64,000 bases of DNA from Leptolyngbyaceae cyanobacterium (GTDB lineage Bacteria > Cyanobacteriota > Cyanobacteriia > Cyanobacteriales > Aerosakkonemataceae): positions 1 through 64,000 of the forward strand of contig DATNQN010000104.1 of the NCBI GenBank assembly GCA_036703985.1, written 5' to 3'. The position numbers were made by a program, and so were the translations under genes. The notes beneath the pieces are model-generated. The model had not been told where the DNA came from, made no database searches, and was given only the letters and a program-made list of their open reading frames with translations. Below are positions 16,248-24,958 of the stretch, in pieces (position 1 is the first letter of the stretch; every line of letters begins with the position of its first letter).

Positions 16248-16976
16248 ATGCCCAATGAGCCTTTATTAGAAGTAGAAGATGTTTATGCAGGATATGTCAA
16301 AGATTTGGATATTCTGCAAGGCGTTAATTTCCGAATCGAGCCCGGTGAATTAGTAGCAGTAATTGGCCCTAATGGAGCAGGAAAATCTACTTTGGCTAAA
16401 ACTATCTTTGGGCTTTTAACTCCTCATCAAGGCAAAATAAATTTTAAAGGTGAAAATATTGCTGGCTTAAAATCAGATCAAATCGTGCAAAAGGGATTGT
16501 GTTACGTACCTCAAATAGCTAACGTTTTCCCCTCTCTAACAGTAGAAGAAAATTTAGAGATGGGAGCGTTTATCCGCAATGTTTCTCTACAACCGCTGAA
16601 GGATAAAATCTACGCCACTTTTCCCGTGTTAGCTAATCGCCGTCGTCAACGTGCAGGTACGCTTTCTGGTGGAGAACGGCAAATGTTGGCAATGGGCAAA
16701 GCTTTGATGTTAGAGCCAAGTTTGCTACTGTTAGATGAACCTTCGGCTGCCTTGTCTCCCATCTTGGTAAATAACGTTTTTGAGCAAATCAAACAGATTA
16801 ATCAGACTGGAACGGCTATTGTATTGGTAGAGCAGAATGCTCGGAAAGCGTTGGAAATGTCTCATCGAGGTTACGTGCTCGAAAGCGGACGCGATCGCTT
16901 TTCCGGCCCTGGACTAGAATTATTAAATGACCCGAAAGTTGGAGAACTGTATTTGGGGGCAGGTAAAGCGCATTAA
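16248..16976 (+). CDS. ABC transporter ATP-binding protein, LivF/NatE type
   Basis: 242 residues, one complete nucleotide-binding domain: Walker A GPNGAGKST (40-48), Q-loop YVPQIANVFPSL (86-97), signature LSGGERQ (139-145), Walker B LLLLDEPS and the H-loop region VLVEQNARKAL. The short insert and the phrase NVFPSLTVEENLEMGAF are typical of LivF, the second ATPase of branched-chain/neutral amino-acid importers (NatE in cyanobacteria) or the urea importer UrtE. No permease or binding-protein gene is adjacent, as is usual for scattered cyanobacterial nat genes. Peripheral on the cytoplasmic membrane. Confidence 0.85.
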   Translation: MPNEPLLEVEDVYAGYVKDLDILQGVNFRIEPGELVAVIGPNGAGKSTLAKTIFGLLTPHQGKINFKGENIAGLKSDQIVQKGLCYVPQIANVFPSLTVEENLEMGAFIRNVSLQPLKDKIYATFPVLANRRRQRAGTLSGGERQMLAMGKALMLEPSLLLLDEPSAALSPILVNNVFEQIKQINQTGTAIVLVEQNARKALEMSHRGYVLESGRDRFSGPGLELLNDPKVGELYLGAGKAH

Positions 16977-17180
16977 GAGGAGAATTCAGGAGTCAGAATC
17001 ATAGGAATCATAAGATAGATTTTAAAAGAATACGATCGCCTAAATTTTTTTATGGATATAATTCAAATAAATATTTCAATTAGTCACGAATTTAGTCTTT
17101 GTAAATACAGAATTCTTATTGAAATACTCTAAAATTCCGGATTTTGGCTGCTGAATTCTTCTGAGTTGAAGAATAAACTT

Positions 17181-17627
17181 ATGAAAGTGGTAGAGCAAAC
17201 TTTAACTTTACTAACGCTGCAAGAGCGTCCAATCGGAATTTGGCTCTTGAGTATTGGGACAGCAACGGTAGGTTTGTTCATCTTTATATCTCAGAATCCA
17301 CCGATAGATTGGTTTGGGATGTTTTGCATTATTGGTGCCAACTTAATGATGTTTACTTCTCCAGTCAAAACTTGCCGATTTGATAAACATCACAATCGAG
17401 TAACTTTCAAACAGAAAGGCTGGCTGGGAACCAAAATGATTAGCTGTCCGATTAACAATATTACTGGCATACAAGTTGAATCCTTAAACTTAATGGGCAT
17501 TCAGTTTTACAAACTGAGCCTTAGATTAGTGCAAGGAGAACATTTTTACTTAACACCAGTTCCCAGTACAGACAGTCAACTCCTACAAAAGTTGGCTAGC
17601 TACATCCAACAATTCTTAAGAATTTGA
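17181..17627 (+). CDS. Two-TM protein with a PH-like cytosolic domain, unknown function
   Basis: The ATG at 17181 gives 148 residues (a TTG at 17166 is the alternative). Two transmembrane helices (about 19-37 and 44-62) are followed by a beta-rich tail beginning CRFDKHHNRVTFKQKGW. The phrase NNITGIQVESLN resembles bacterial PH-domain (DUF304/YdbT-like) membrane proteins. No catalytic motif seen. It stands between the ABC ATPase and the TnpB element. Confidence 0.65.
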   Translation: MKVVEQTLTLLTLQERPIGIWLLSIGTATVGLFIFISQNPPIDWFGMFCIIGANLMMFTSPVKTCRFDKHHNRVTFKQKGWLGTKMISCPINNITGIQVESLNLMGIQFYKLSLRLVQGEHFYLTPVPSTDSQLLQKLASYIQQFLRI

Positions 17628-17784
17628 AAAACTGGAAAAATCCCCCTCTAATCTGCGTTAATCTGCTTTAATTTGCGGTAAAAATTAATCTCTGATTCCC
17701 ACAAATAATTTAGTGGCAATTATTGAAAAATTAAAAGAATAGAAGATAAACTAATCAATGCCGTAAATTCATACAATACTATTG

Positions 17785-18018
17785 TTAGGGCAAAGGCCAT
17801 TCGCTCCGTTCTATCATAAATGGAGCTTTCTTGACCCCCGTTACAATCTTTAGATTTAACGGGAGATGAATTGAGCGTAGCGAATCCATTTTAGCCAAGC
17901 GTTTAATATAACCCCGAATCACGACCGAGCCAGAAAAAACTTTGCTTTTTGCGTCAAGGCTAATTTGTCCAAACGCTTGCTCAGTCAGTCTAATTTTAAT
18001 GCTTTTTTCTCTTGTCAT
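17785..18018 (-). CDS. Small protein divergent from tnpB, possibly ribbon-helix-helix
   Basis: 77 residues from the ATG at 18018. The N-terminus MTREKSIKIRLTEQAFGQI, followed by a second basic helix (VIRGYIKRLAKMD), could be a ribbon-helix-helix (CopG/Arc) DNA-binding fold; the rest is not recognisable. It is divergent from the TnpB gene, with the presumed starts about 55 bp apart, so a shared regulatory region is possible. Alternatively it is cargo or a chance frame in transposon-derived DNA. Confidence 0.4.
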   Translation of the reverse strand: MTREKSIKIRLTEQAFGQISLDAKSKVFSGSVVIRGYIKRLAKMDSLRSIHLPLNLKIVTGVKKAPFMIERSEWPLP

Positions 18019-18072
18019 ATCAGTAGAAATGTAGTAAAGTTTAAAGATAGTGTAAAAACTTGCTTTGTACTG

Positions 18073-18987
18073 ATGTTAAACGTTTTGAAGGTAAGAATTT
18101 ATCCAAACAAAAAACAGGAAATAGCTCTAGCCAAAAGCTTTGGTTGCTCCCGTTTTGTGTGGAATTATTACCTAAATAAAACTAACAATCAGTATCAAGA
18201 AACGGGGAAGAGAATGAGTTATTGCGATATGGCTCGCGACCTTACCCAACTTAAAAAACTCCCTGATACTGATGATTTAATAACCAATAAGCAAGGGAAG
18301 ATATCAGCAATCGATCTTGGGTTAAACAGTTTAGTAACTGTGTTTGATGGGGAAAAATGTTATAAAGTAGACCCAATCAAACTTACCAAAAAATACGCTA
18401 AACGATTGAAACGCAGGCAACAAGCTTTATCTAGAAAGATAAAAGGCTCCTTAAATAGCAAAAAGCAGGTGAAAAGAGTAGCTAAAGTCCATGAAAAGAT
18501 AGCTAATACTAGACTTGATTTCCTTCACCAACTCTCAAGAAGGCTAGTTGACAAAAACCAAGTCATTGTAGCAGAAAACCTTTGTGTTAAAGGATTAGCA
18601 CGAACCAAATTAGCCAAATCATTATTAGATGCTGGTTTGGGAATGTTGCTGAATTTTATAGGCTACAAGCTGAATAGAGAGGGAGGAAAACTTATTAAGG
18701 TTGACAGATTTTTCCCCAGTACAAAGCTTTGTAATTGCTGCAAATTTAAGAATGATTCATTAAATCTAAGCATTCGTGAATGGGTTTGTCCAAGTTGTCA
18801 AACTCACCATGATAGAGATGAAAATGCCGCAAAAAACGTAAGGGAAGAAGGGTTAAGAATACTGTCAACAAATACGGTAGGACATAACGTATTTCAAGCT
18901 TGTGGAGAGGATGTAAGACTTGTTGGTACTTTTACCAAAAAGCGTTTTTCTGTGAAACAAGAATCCCCGGTCACAGCGCCAGCTTGA
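18073..18987 (+). CDS. tnpB: TnpB-family (IS200/IS605) protein with internal deletion
   Basis: The start at 18073 (MLNVLKVRIYPNKKQ) matches TnpB N-termini and gives 304 residues, although the frame is open from 17965. The RuvC residues remain: Asp81 (AIDLGL), Glu168 (VAENL) and the DRDENAA motif (247-253), as does the zinc ribbon (Cys220, Cys223, Cys239, Cys242). Compared with the full-length TnpB at 54425, about 100 residues are missing between LTQLKK (residues 57-62) and the first RuvC motif, removing much of the RNA/DNA-recognition region. No tnpA is nearby. It is likely inactive as an RNA-guided nuclease, or a streamlined derivative; the frame itself is intact. Confidence 0.8.
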   Translation: MLNVLKVRIYPNKKQEIALAKSFGCSRFVWNYYLNKTNNQYQETGKRMSYCDMARDLTQLKKLPDTDDLITNKQGKISAIDLGLNSLVTVFDGEKCYKVDPIKLTKKYAKRLKRRQQALSRKIKGSLNSKKQVKRVAKVHEKIANTRLDFLHQLSRRLVDKNQVIVAENLCVKGLARTKLAKSLLDAGLGMLLNFIGYKLNREGGKLIKVDRFFPSTKLCNCCKFKNDSLNLSIREWVCPSCQTHHDRDENAAKNVREEGLRILSTNTVGHNVFQACGEDVRLVGTFTKKRFSVKQESPVTAPA

Positions 18988-18994
18988 CGGGGGA
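18964..18994. repeat. Right-end hairpin of the first TnpB element
   Basis: TCCCC-gg-TCA (18964-18973) pairs with TGA-cg-GGGGA (18985-18994) across the tnpB stop codon. The same style of GC-rich hairpin follows the second tnpB (55639-55663). In IS200/IS605 elements this is the right end and the source of the 3' part of the guide RNA. The target-proximal guide would lie beyond about 19000, towards serC. Confidence 0.55.
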
Positions 18995-19028
18995 GTGTCA
19001 ATGAGTATTTATTCAACTCGACTAAAAA

Positions 19029-20204
19029 ATGTCAGATCAATTAACTAACCCAACAACTAAACCTAGCATTCCTCATTTCTCCTCTGGGCCTTGTGCAAAA
19101 CCTCCAGGCTGGTCTGCAGCTAATCTTCAAAGTGCTTGTGTAGGTCGTTCCCATCGTTCTGAAGATGGTAAAGTGAGAATAGCAGAAGTTATAGAGCGCT
19201 CTAAGCAAATTTTAGGCGTTCCGGCTGATTATCGTTTAGGCATCGTTCCCGCTTCCGATACCGGTGCCGTCGAGATGGCATTGTGGTCGCTACTCGGACA
19301 AAGACCCGTGGATATCCTGGCATGGGAAAGTTTTGGCCAGGAATGGGTAAAAGATGTAGTAGATGAATTAAAGTTACCCGACCTTCGCTTGATGAAAGCG
19401 CCTTATGGCAGTTTGCCGGATTTAAGTCAAGTGGATTTCAGTCATGATGTAGTGTTTTTGTGGAACGGAACGACTTCCGGCGTGAGAGTTCCCAACGGTG
19501 ATTGGATAGACGACAATCGTCAAGGACTGACGATTTGCGATGCGACTTCGGCTGTTTTTGCAATGGATATTCCCTGGCAGAAAATAGATGTGCTGACTTA
19601 CTCTTGGCAAAAAGTGTTGGGTGGGGAAGCACAACATGGAGTCATCGTGCTTTCTCCTCGTGCTGTTGAAAGACTGGAAACCTATGAACCAGCTTGGCCC
19701 ATCCCCAAAATCTTTCGCTTATCTCAAAAAGGTAAGTTGATCGAGGGTATTTTTAAAGGGGATACGATCAATACGCCATCGATGTTGTGCGTGGAAGATG
19801 CGCTGTATGGATTGAAGTGGGCGGAAAGTGTGGGCGGACTATCTGGTTTAATTGGTCGTAGTGAGGCTAATCTAAATACGATCGCAAAATGGGTAGCACA
19901 AAGCAATTGGGCAGATTTCTTGGCCGAAAAACCAGAAACTCGCTCTTGTACCTCGATTTGCTTGAAAATCGTCGATACTGCCTTTACCAGCCTCTCTCCC
20001 GAAGACCAAGCCAAATTTGCCAAGAAATTAGCTAAACTGCTGGAGAAACAGCAAGTCGCTTATGATATTGCACCTTATCGCGCTGCACCTCCGGGATTGC
20101 GAATTTGGGGAGGTGCAACGGTAGAAACTTCTGATATAGAAGCGCTACTTCCTTGGCTGGATTGGGCATACGCTACTGTAAAAAGCGAGCTTGTGCCTGC
20201 ATAA
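19029..20204 (+). CDS. serC: Phosphoserine aminotransferase
   Basis: 391 residues, a PLP enzyme of fold type I. The opening [13 protein letters not shown] and [20 protein letters not shown], together with PLP lysine Lys195 in [15 protein letters not shown], match the archaeal/cyanobacterial type of SerC (about 380-390 residues) rather than the E. coli type. It converts 3-phosphohydroxypyruvate and glutamate to phosphoserine, in serine synthesis, and is linked to photorespiratory carbon. The start is a few bases downstream of the TnpB element, so the element ends very near its promoter. Confidence 0.92.
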   Translation: MSDQLTNPTTKPSIPHFSSGPCAKPPGWSAANLQSACVGRSHRSEDGKVRIAEVIERSKQILGVPADYRLGIVPASDTGAVEMALWSLLGQRPVDILAWESFGQEWVKDVVDELKLPDLRLMKAPYGSLPDLSQVDFSHDVVFLWNGTTSGVRVPNGDWIDDNRQGLTICDATSAVFAMDIPWQKIDVLTYSWQKVLGGEAQHGVIVLSPRAVERLETYEPAWPIPKIFRLSQKGKLIEGIFKGDTINTPSMLCVEDALYGLKWAESVGGLSGLIGRSEANLNTIAKWVAQSNWADFLAEKPETRSCTSICLKIVDTAFTSLSPEDQAKFAKKLAKLLEKQQVAYDIAPYRAAPPGLRIWGGATVETSDIEALLPWLDWAYATVKSELVPA

Positions 20205-20251
20205 ATTAAAGGATGAAGTAATATCATCTCCAGTGGCATCGTTAGTGTATC

Positions 20252-20316
20252 GTAGGGGCGGGTTTAGCGCACAATTCTGGTATCAAACACCACTTTTTCG
20301 TTAAAACCCGCCCTTA
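20252..20316. terminator. Hairpin between convergent serC and tpsA-like genes
   Basis: GTAGGGGCGGGTTTA (20252-20266) pairs, with minor mismatches, with TAAAACCCGCCCTTAC (20301-20316); the loop is about 35 bases. It lies between two convergent stop codons and could serve both, but the GTAGGGGCGGGTTT unit is also a widespread cyanobacterial intergenic repeat and lacks a clear T run. Confidence 0.45.
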
Positions 20317-20361
20317 CACAAAATATATGCAACCGGACATGATATAAAACGAATCAAATAA

Positions 20362-23300
20362 TTAACATTGATGAGTTCCTAATCCTGTAGCAAATGCAGT
20401 CACTCTAGATGCTTGTGCTACTAATGTTATTTGGCCTTTCTCATTTACTGTCCAACCTTGGGCTTCGACAATTTCAGGGGTTTGCCGAGTATGAGGGGAA
20501 CTAGGTAAACTAGATGTGCTAGAGCGATTTGGTTGAGTAGATTGAGAGATTGCGATCGGTCTTAAATCCATCCAAGTTGCTTCATCGCTAATGGTTTCAT
20601 CAGGAGTAGGTGGCAAACCGCCCCTTCCCGTAACGGTAAAACGGCTTTGTTCGTTTCCCCTGGCGCGACAACTAGAAGTAACCAGCGCCGTCGCATCTAC
20701 CAGATTTTCTGATAATTCCACTAAACCAGCACCCGGATTGATATCTGGGGTATTAACCGCCACCGTGCCACTTAAAGAAGCATCTTTACCAGTAGCGGTG
20801 ATATCGCTGCTAGGCAAACGGGAGGGAGCGAGCAATGCCGGAACATCGGTTTCGAGTAGGCGAATTAATTCATCTCTAGTGCGGACTTGTGCGCCAAAAA
20901 TAGCTTGAGAATTGATAATAACAGTACCACCTTGAGCGTTGACAGAATTGGCACTGATGTCGCTATTATCCAGTGCAGCGAGGGTATTGGTATTAATATT
21001 GATGTTGCCGCCTGTTGCAGTATCAGTAGCGTTGGTGTTAATTTGACTGCCTCGACGTAATATTAGGGATTGGGAATCTATATTAATATTCCCTTGATTC
21101 CCGGCTGCTGTTGTTGCGTCGAGTTTGCCATTATTATCAAGCACTATAGAGTCAGCGGTCACGTTCAAGTTACCTGCTTTCCCCAAACCTGTATTACTTG
21201 CAGAGACGCCTGCCCCATCCCTAACGATTAATCGTCCAGTATTAATTCTTAATGAACCAGCCGCGCCATCCCCCTCACTGAGTGCATTCAATCTGCTGGG
21301 GAAAACCTCCCCATCTTCTCTGACTCTAATTCCAGCCAATTCCACTAAGTCAGCGATGATGGTTAAGTTCCCTGCATTACCTGTACCAGAAGTAGAAGCG
21401 GATATTCCTGCCCCATCTCGGACAATTAACTCTCCAGTTTTAACAGTCAAGTCTCGTGCATCACCAGCAGCGAGGGCACTTGTTGTTAAGCGCGTGTTAC
21501 CGCTCAATTGTACAGATTTAGAAGCATCTACTGTAATGCTTCCCCCTGATGCTGAAGAATAAGTAAAAGCGGCTATGGAAGAATCATCATTCAGCTGCAA
21601 CCGTCCCGTTTCAATCCTAATAGTTCCCCCATTCCCAATTCTGGGAACTTCTTCCATTAAACCGGGAACTTCTTCCAATAAGAAACTAGAAGCTTCTATT
21701 CTGCTATCACCGCTCAATTCCACTACATTTGCTCGCACCAAAATATTGCCAGCGTTACCATCTCCAGTAGTGCCAGCAGAAATTGTACTATATCCTGTCA
21801 TGGTCAAGCGTTCGGTTTCTAAAGTTAGACTGCCACCCTCGCCCTTGGCGCTAGGAAAAACTGATGTAGTTAAACCAGTTACATTGTCAATTGAACCTCC
21901 AATCAGTTCAACCGCATCTTTTGCTCGAATCTCAATACTGCCAGCATTACCCAAACCATTCGTAGCAGCAGCCACCAACCCTCCATCGCGAATGCTTAAC
22001 ATCGGAGTTTCGATATTTATCCTGCCGCCTTGTGCATTAGTGGTTTGGCCTGATACAACTGCCTCAACCATACTGGGCAGACCATCGTCTTTGGCAACTC
22101 CAACAACTTCCATACGCTCATTGGCTCGTACTTGAATACTGCCAGCATTTCCTTTTCCCAATATTCCACTGCCTAGTCTTCCACCATCACTTAGTCTGAG
22201 TATGTTGGTGTCAATTTCTATTGACCCACCTTGTCCATCCCCATCGCTCAACACACTTGTAGAAATTTCACTAGATGACCTTATTCGGAAGTCTCCAAAG
22301 GTAATAACCCGGCTGGCTTCTACAATTTCTACAAAATCTGCTTTTACCTGAATATCTCCGCCTTGGCCTTTACCATATAACTGAGCGGAGACTTGTCCCC
22401 CATTCCGAATACTTAACATCGGAGTGTTAATAATAATATTGCCTCCCTTACCAACCGCATCGGAGCCAACATCCGAACTGATGTTGCTAGAAAGTCCACC
22501 TAGAAAAAAATCAGGCCCTTCACCCACTACTTCTACTAGCTCGGTAGCCCGAATTAAGAGATTGCCTGCATCTGCTTGACCATCTATTGACGTAGAAACT
22601 TCGCCTCCATCGCGGATGCTCAACTTCCCTGTCTCAATTATTAAATTGCCTCCTGTTACCCTCAAGCCTTCTTCTCCGTTAAGGACTTTAGTGGATAGTG
22701 TTGACTGCGGGAACCCTATAGGGCCTGTACCTAATACTTCTACGGAGTCTGTAGCCTGTACTAGTAAATTTCCTCCGTATGTGGATATTTCTGCTCCGTT
22801 CTCAAGGCTCAATTTCCTAGTTTGAATCGTTAAATCTCCTGCTTTTCCAATACCGAATGCTCGACTGAACAATCCCCCTGGATTGCCTTTTGGTTTGGTT
22901 CCACTTACTTCTACTGCTTCAGTTGCATTGACAAACAAATTGCCGCCTTGACCCGTGCCACCAGTGTAAGTTGAAACTGATGCTCCATCTCTCACAACTA
23001 ACCGTCCGGTGTTAATGGTCAAGCTTCCTGCTGCACCACTGACAAAAGTTTCTGCTTCTAAGCCACTAGGATATCCAGTATCTACCGAAGTGCCAATCAG
23101 TTCTACAAACTCTAACGCCTTGACTATCAGATTACCCCCTGTGCCTTGATTGATAGTACTGGCTGTGATTCTCGAACCTTCGACAAGACTTAAAGCAAGA
23201 GCTTGAATGGATACAGTCCCACCATTTTGACTGCCCAATGTATCTGCCAATATTCTTGATTCACCACTCAGGGCTACTCGTCCTCCTTGGACTTGAATAT

Positions 23301-24177
23301 CGCCCCCACCTTCACCGCTGGCAATCATTGTTGCTAGTTGAGAAAGTTGAACATTGCCAAAAGCGGGAATATTTGCATATCCTAATGCCCAGCCTTGCTC
23401 AGTAAGGTTTAGACTGACTACACCAGCATCAGCAACGCTACCTATTTCAATCCGTCCAGATGGTGCTTTCAATATGCCGCCTTCTAAAGCCATGTTACCA
23501 CCTACTAAGGCGAGGGTTCTTCCTGGCTGTACTCCTAAACCTACGGGGCTGTTGAGCCATTCTTGTTGTAATTGAATGTTTCTAGCTGCTTGTTGGGCTA
23601 TGGTTTCCCCATCTACAGGTCTAGGTAAAGGCAGCCCTTGTCCTTGTACGGTAAGACTTCCGGGATTAGTTGAATATTGCAAGCCAACCGGAACGTTAAT
23701 TGTCAGTAAAGATGTATTTTGATTTGGTGTTGTATTAAACTCTGTACCATCAGCAAACCTAATTCCACTAGCGGTACTCGCTAAAAACGAACCACCGATA
23801 TTCAATTGTGCATTGGCACCAAAAACAATCCCATTGGGATTCAGAAAAAACAAATTTGCCGTGCCGTTGGCTTTAATTAATCCATCAATATTAGAAATCG
23901 AACTACCAGTTACCCTAGTAAAAATATTGTTTATATCTACTGCATTGTTGAAGAAAGCTTCGCTACCAGTGGGAATGGAAAATTCTTGAAAGCTATGAAA
24001 TAGATTGCTCCCTGCTTTTGTTCCTCCCTCAATTAAATTAATATTTCCTTGTGGGGTGACGATCGAATTCACGGGCAACGTGCCATCGGGAACGATTTGG
24101 GCTGTCGTAACAATGGGAAATAAGCAAAAGAGTGAAGCAATCCCTAGTATGGAACTGGAAACGAGGTAGGTTTTCAT
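20362..24177 (-). CDS. Filamentous-haemagglutinin-type exported protein (TpsA)
   Basis: The ATG at 24177 (24198 is a TTG in the same frame) gives 1271 residues: a signal peptide (about 1-26, ending VTTAQ), then a two-partner-secretion domain with the marks NLFHSFQEFSIP and LFFLNPNGIVFGAN (about 60-125). A very long beta-helix follows with repeats of the kind GGxLTIxTxxLxxxDGAxVS, to about residue 1100. The C-terminal segment around the DATALVTSSCRARG motif is typical of cyanobacterial members. It should be exported by a TpsB/Omp85 pore and form a surface fibre, perhaps for adhesion or motility. No tpsB lies beside it. Confidence 0.88.
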   Translation of the reverse strand: MKTYLVSSSILGIASLFCLFPIVTTAQIVPDGTLPVNSIVTPQGNINLIEGGTKAGSNLFHSFQEFSIPTGSEAFFNNAVDINNIFTRVTGSSISNIDGLIKANGTANLFFLNPNGIVFGANAQLNIGGSFLASTASGIRFADGTEFNTTPNQNTSLLTINVPVGLQYSTNPGSLTVQGQGLPLPRPVDGETIAQQAARNIQLQQEWLNSPVGLGVQPGRTLALVGGNMALEGGILKAPSGRIEIGSVADAGVVSLNLTEQGWALGYANIPAFGNVQLSQLATMIASGEGGGDIQVQGGRVALSGESRILADTLGSQNGGTVSIQALALSLVEGSRITASTINQGTGGNLIVKALEFVELIGTSVDTGYPSGLEAETFVSGAAGSLTINTGRLVVRDGASVSTYTGGTGQGGNLFVNATEAVEVSGTKPKGNPGGLFSRAFGIGKAGDLTIQTRKLSLENGAEISTYGGNLLVQATDSVEVLGTGPIGFPQSTLSTKVLNGEEGLRVTGGNLIIETGKLSIRDGGEVSTSIDGQADAGNLLIRATELVEVVGEGPDFFLGGLSSNISSDVGSDAVGKGGNIIINTPMLSIRNGGQVSAQLYGKGQGGDIQVKADFVEIVEASRVITFGDFRIRSSSEISTSVLSDGDGQGGSIEIDTNILRLSDGGRLGSGILGKGNAGSIQVRANERMEVVGVAKDDGLPSMVEAVVSGQTTNAQGGRINIETPMLSIRDGGLVAAATNGLGNAGSIEIRAKDAVELIGGSIDNVTGLTTSVFPSAKGEGGSLTLETERLTMTGYSTISAGTTGDGNAGNILVRANVVELSGDSRIEASSFLLEEVPGLMEEVPRIGNGGTIRIETGRLQLNDDSSIAAFTYSSASGGSITVDASKSVQLSGNTRLTTSALAAGDARDLTVKTGELIVRDGAGISASTSGTGNAGNLTIIADLVELAGIRVREDGEVFPSRLNALSEGDGAAGSLRINTGRLIVRDGAGVSASNTGLGKAGNLNVTADSIVLDNNGKLDATTAAGNQGNINIDSQSLILRRGSQINTNATDTATGGNININTNTLAALDNSDISANSVNAQGGTVIINSQAIFGAQVRTRDELIRLLETDVPALLAPSRLPSSDITATGKDASLSGTVAVNTPDINPGAGLVELSENLVDATALVTSSCRARGNEQSRFTVTGRGGLPPTPDETISDEATWMDLRPIAISQSTQPNRSSTSSLPSSPHTRQTPEIVEAQGWTVNEKGQITLVAQASRVTAFATGLGTHQC

Positions 24178-24403
24178 TAACACCCAGATATTTTCCAAAT
24201 AAATCGCAATTATGGAGGTTTTTCATCCATAAGTCCAAAATAGCCAAGCTTTTATCAGAGTGACAATCGAACGTAGGATACTGGTTTTCTTTGATCTAAT
24301 TCTGGTAATATTAATTGTTTATCTTTAATAGCTATTAGTTTTGTTGAAATGCCCCACTATATCCCTCATAGAAAAATAGGAGAGGGGAAAATCTAAAATC
24401 AAT

Positions 24404-24865
24404 ATGATCGAACTGGAATCCCATCATTTACTAGCTATTCGCACTCATGCTGAAAGCACTTATCCTGATGAGTGTTGCGGTATCATCGTGGGACATTTAA
24501 GTGATGATGGCAAAAGGGTGGTAGAAATTTGGCCAATGGAAAATGCTTGGAATGAAGAGACGGCGAGGGAATTACCGGAGGGGGGAGGGGTAACGAGTCG
24601 AGAAAGTCGATATGCGATCGCACCTAGAGATATGCTAAATGCACAGAAGCAAGCACGCGATCGCAATTTGGATATTATTGGCATATATCATTCTCACCCA
24701 GATCATCCAGCGATACCTTCCGAGATGGATCGCGCGATCGCATGGCCAGTGTATTCTTATATCATCGTCTCCGTACCCCAAGGAAAAGCTGGCGAATTGC
24801 GTAGCTGGTGCCTCGATGACAATCACCAATTTCAGCCAGAGGAAGTTATTGCTTTTTCTGAATAA
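24404..24865 (+). CDS. JAMM/MPN+ metallopeptidase (Mec-like)
   Basis: 153 residues. The JAMM zinc motif is complete: Glu23, then HSHPDHPAIPSEMD giving His96, His98, Ser106 and Asp109. These M67 peptidases remove amino acids or peptides from the diglycine tail of ubiquitin-like sulfur carriers; in Mycobacterium, Mec frees cysteine from CysO. It is followed 93 bp later by a MoeZ-type activating enzyme, supporting a sulfur-carrier role. A Glu/Gly-rich insert (50-65, WNEETARELPEGGG) precedes the metal motif. No ThiS/CysO-like gene is visible between them. Confidence 0.85.
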   Translation: MIELESHHLLAIRTHAESTYPDECCGIIVGHLSDDGKRVVEIWPMENAWNEETARELPEGGGVTSRESRYAIAPRDMLNAQKQARDRNLDIIGIYHSHPDHPAIPSEMDRAIAWPVYSYIIVSVPQGKAGELRSWCLDDNHQFQPEEVIAFSE

Positions 24866-24958
24866 TTAAACAAATTGTAAAAACCGCTAAGGCACGAAGG
24901 GCGCGAAGGTAATTTTTAAAGGTAAAATATTAGATCCGCTTTTCCCTATCAGATTGCC

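Noticed and set aside
20591-22825. Several long plus-strand frames opposite the TpsA gene
   Set aside because: They are antisense shadows caused by the repetitive Gly/Thr/Ser/Leu-rich coding sequence; no start signals or protein-like composition.
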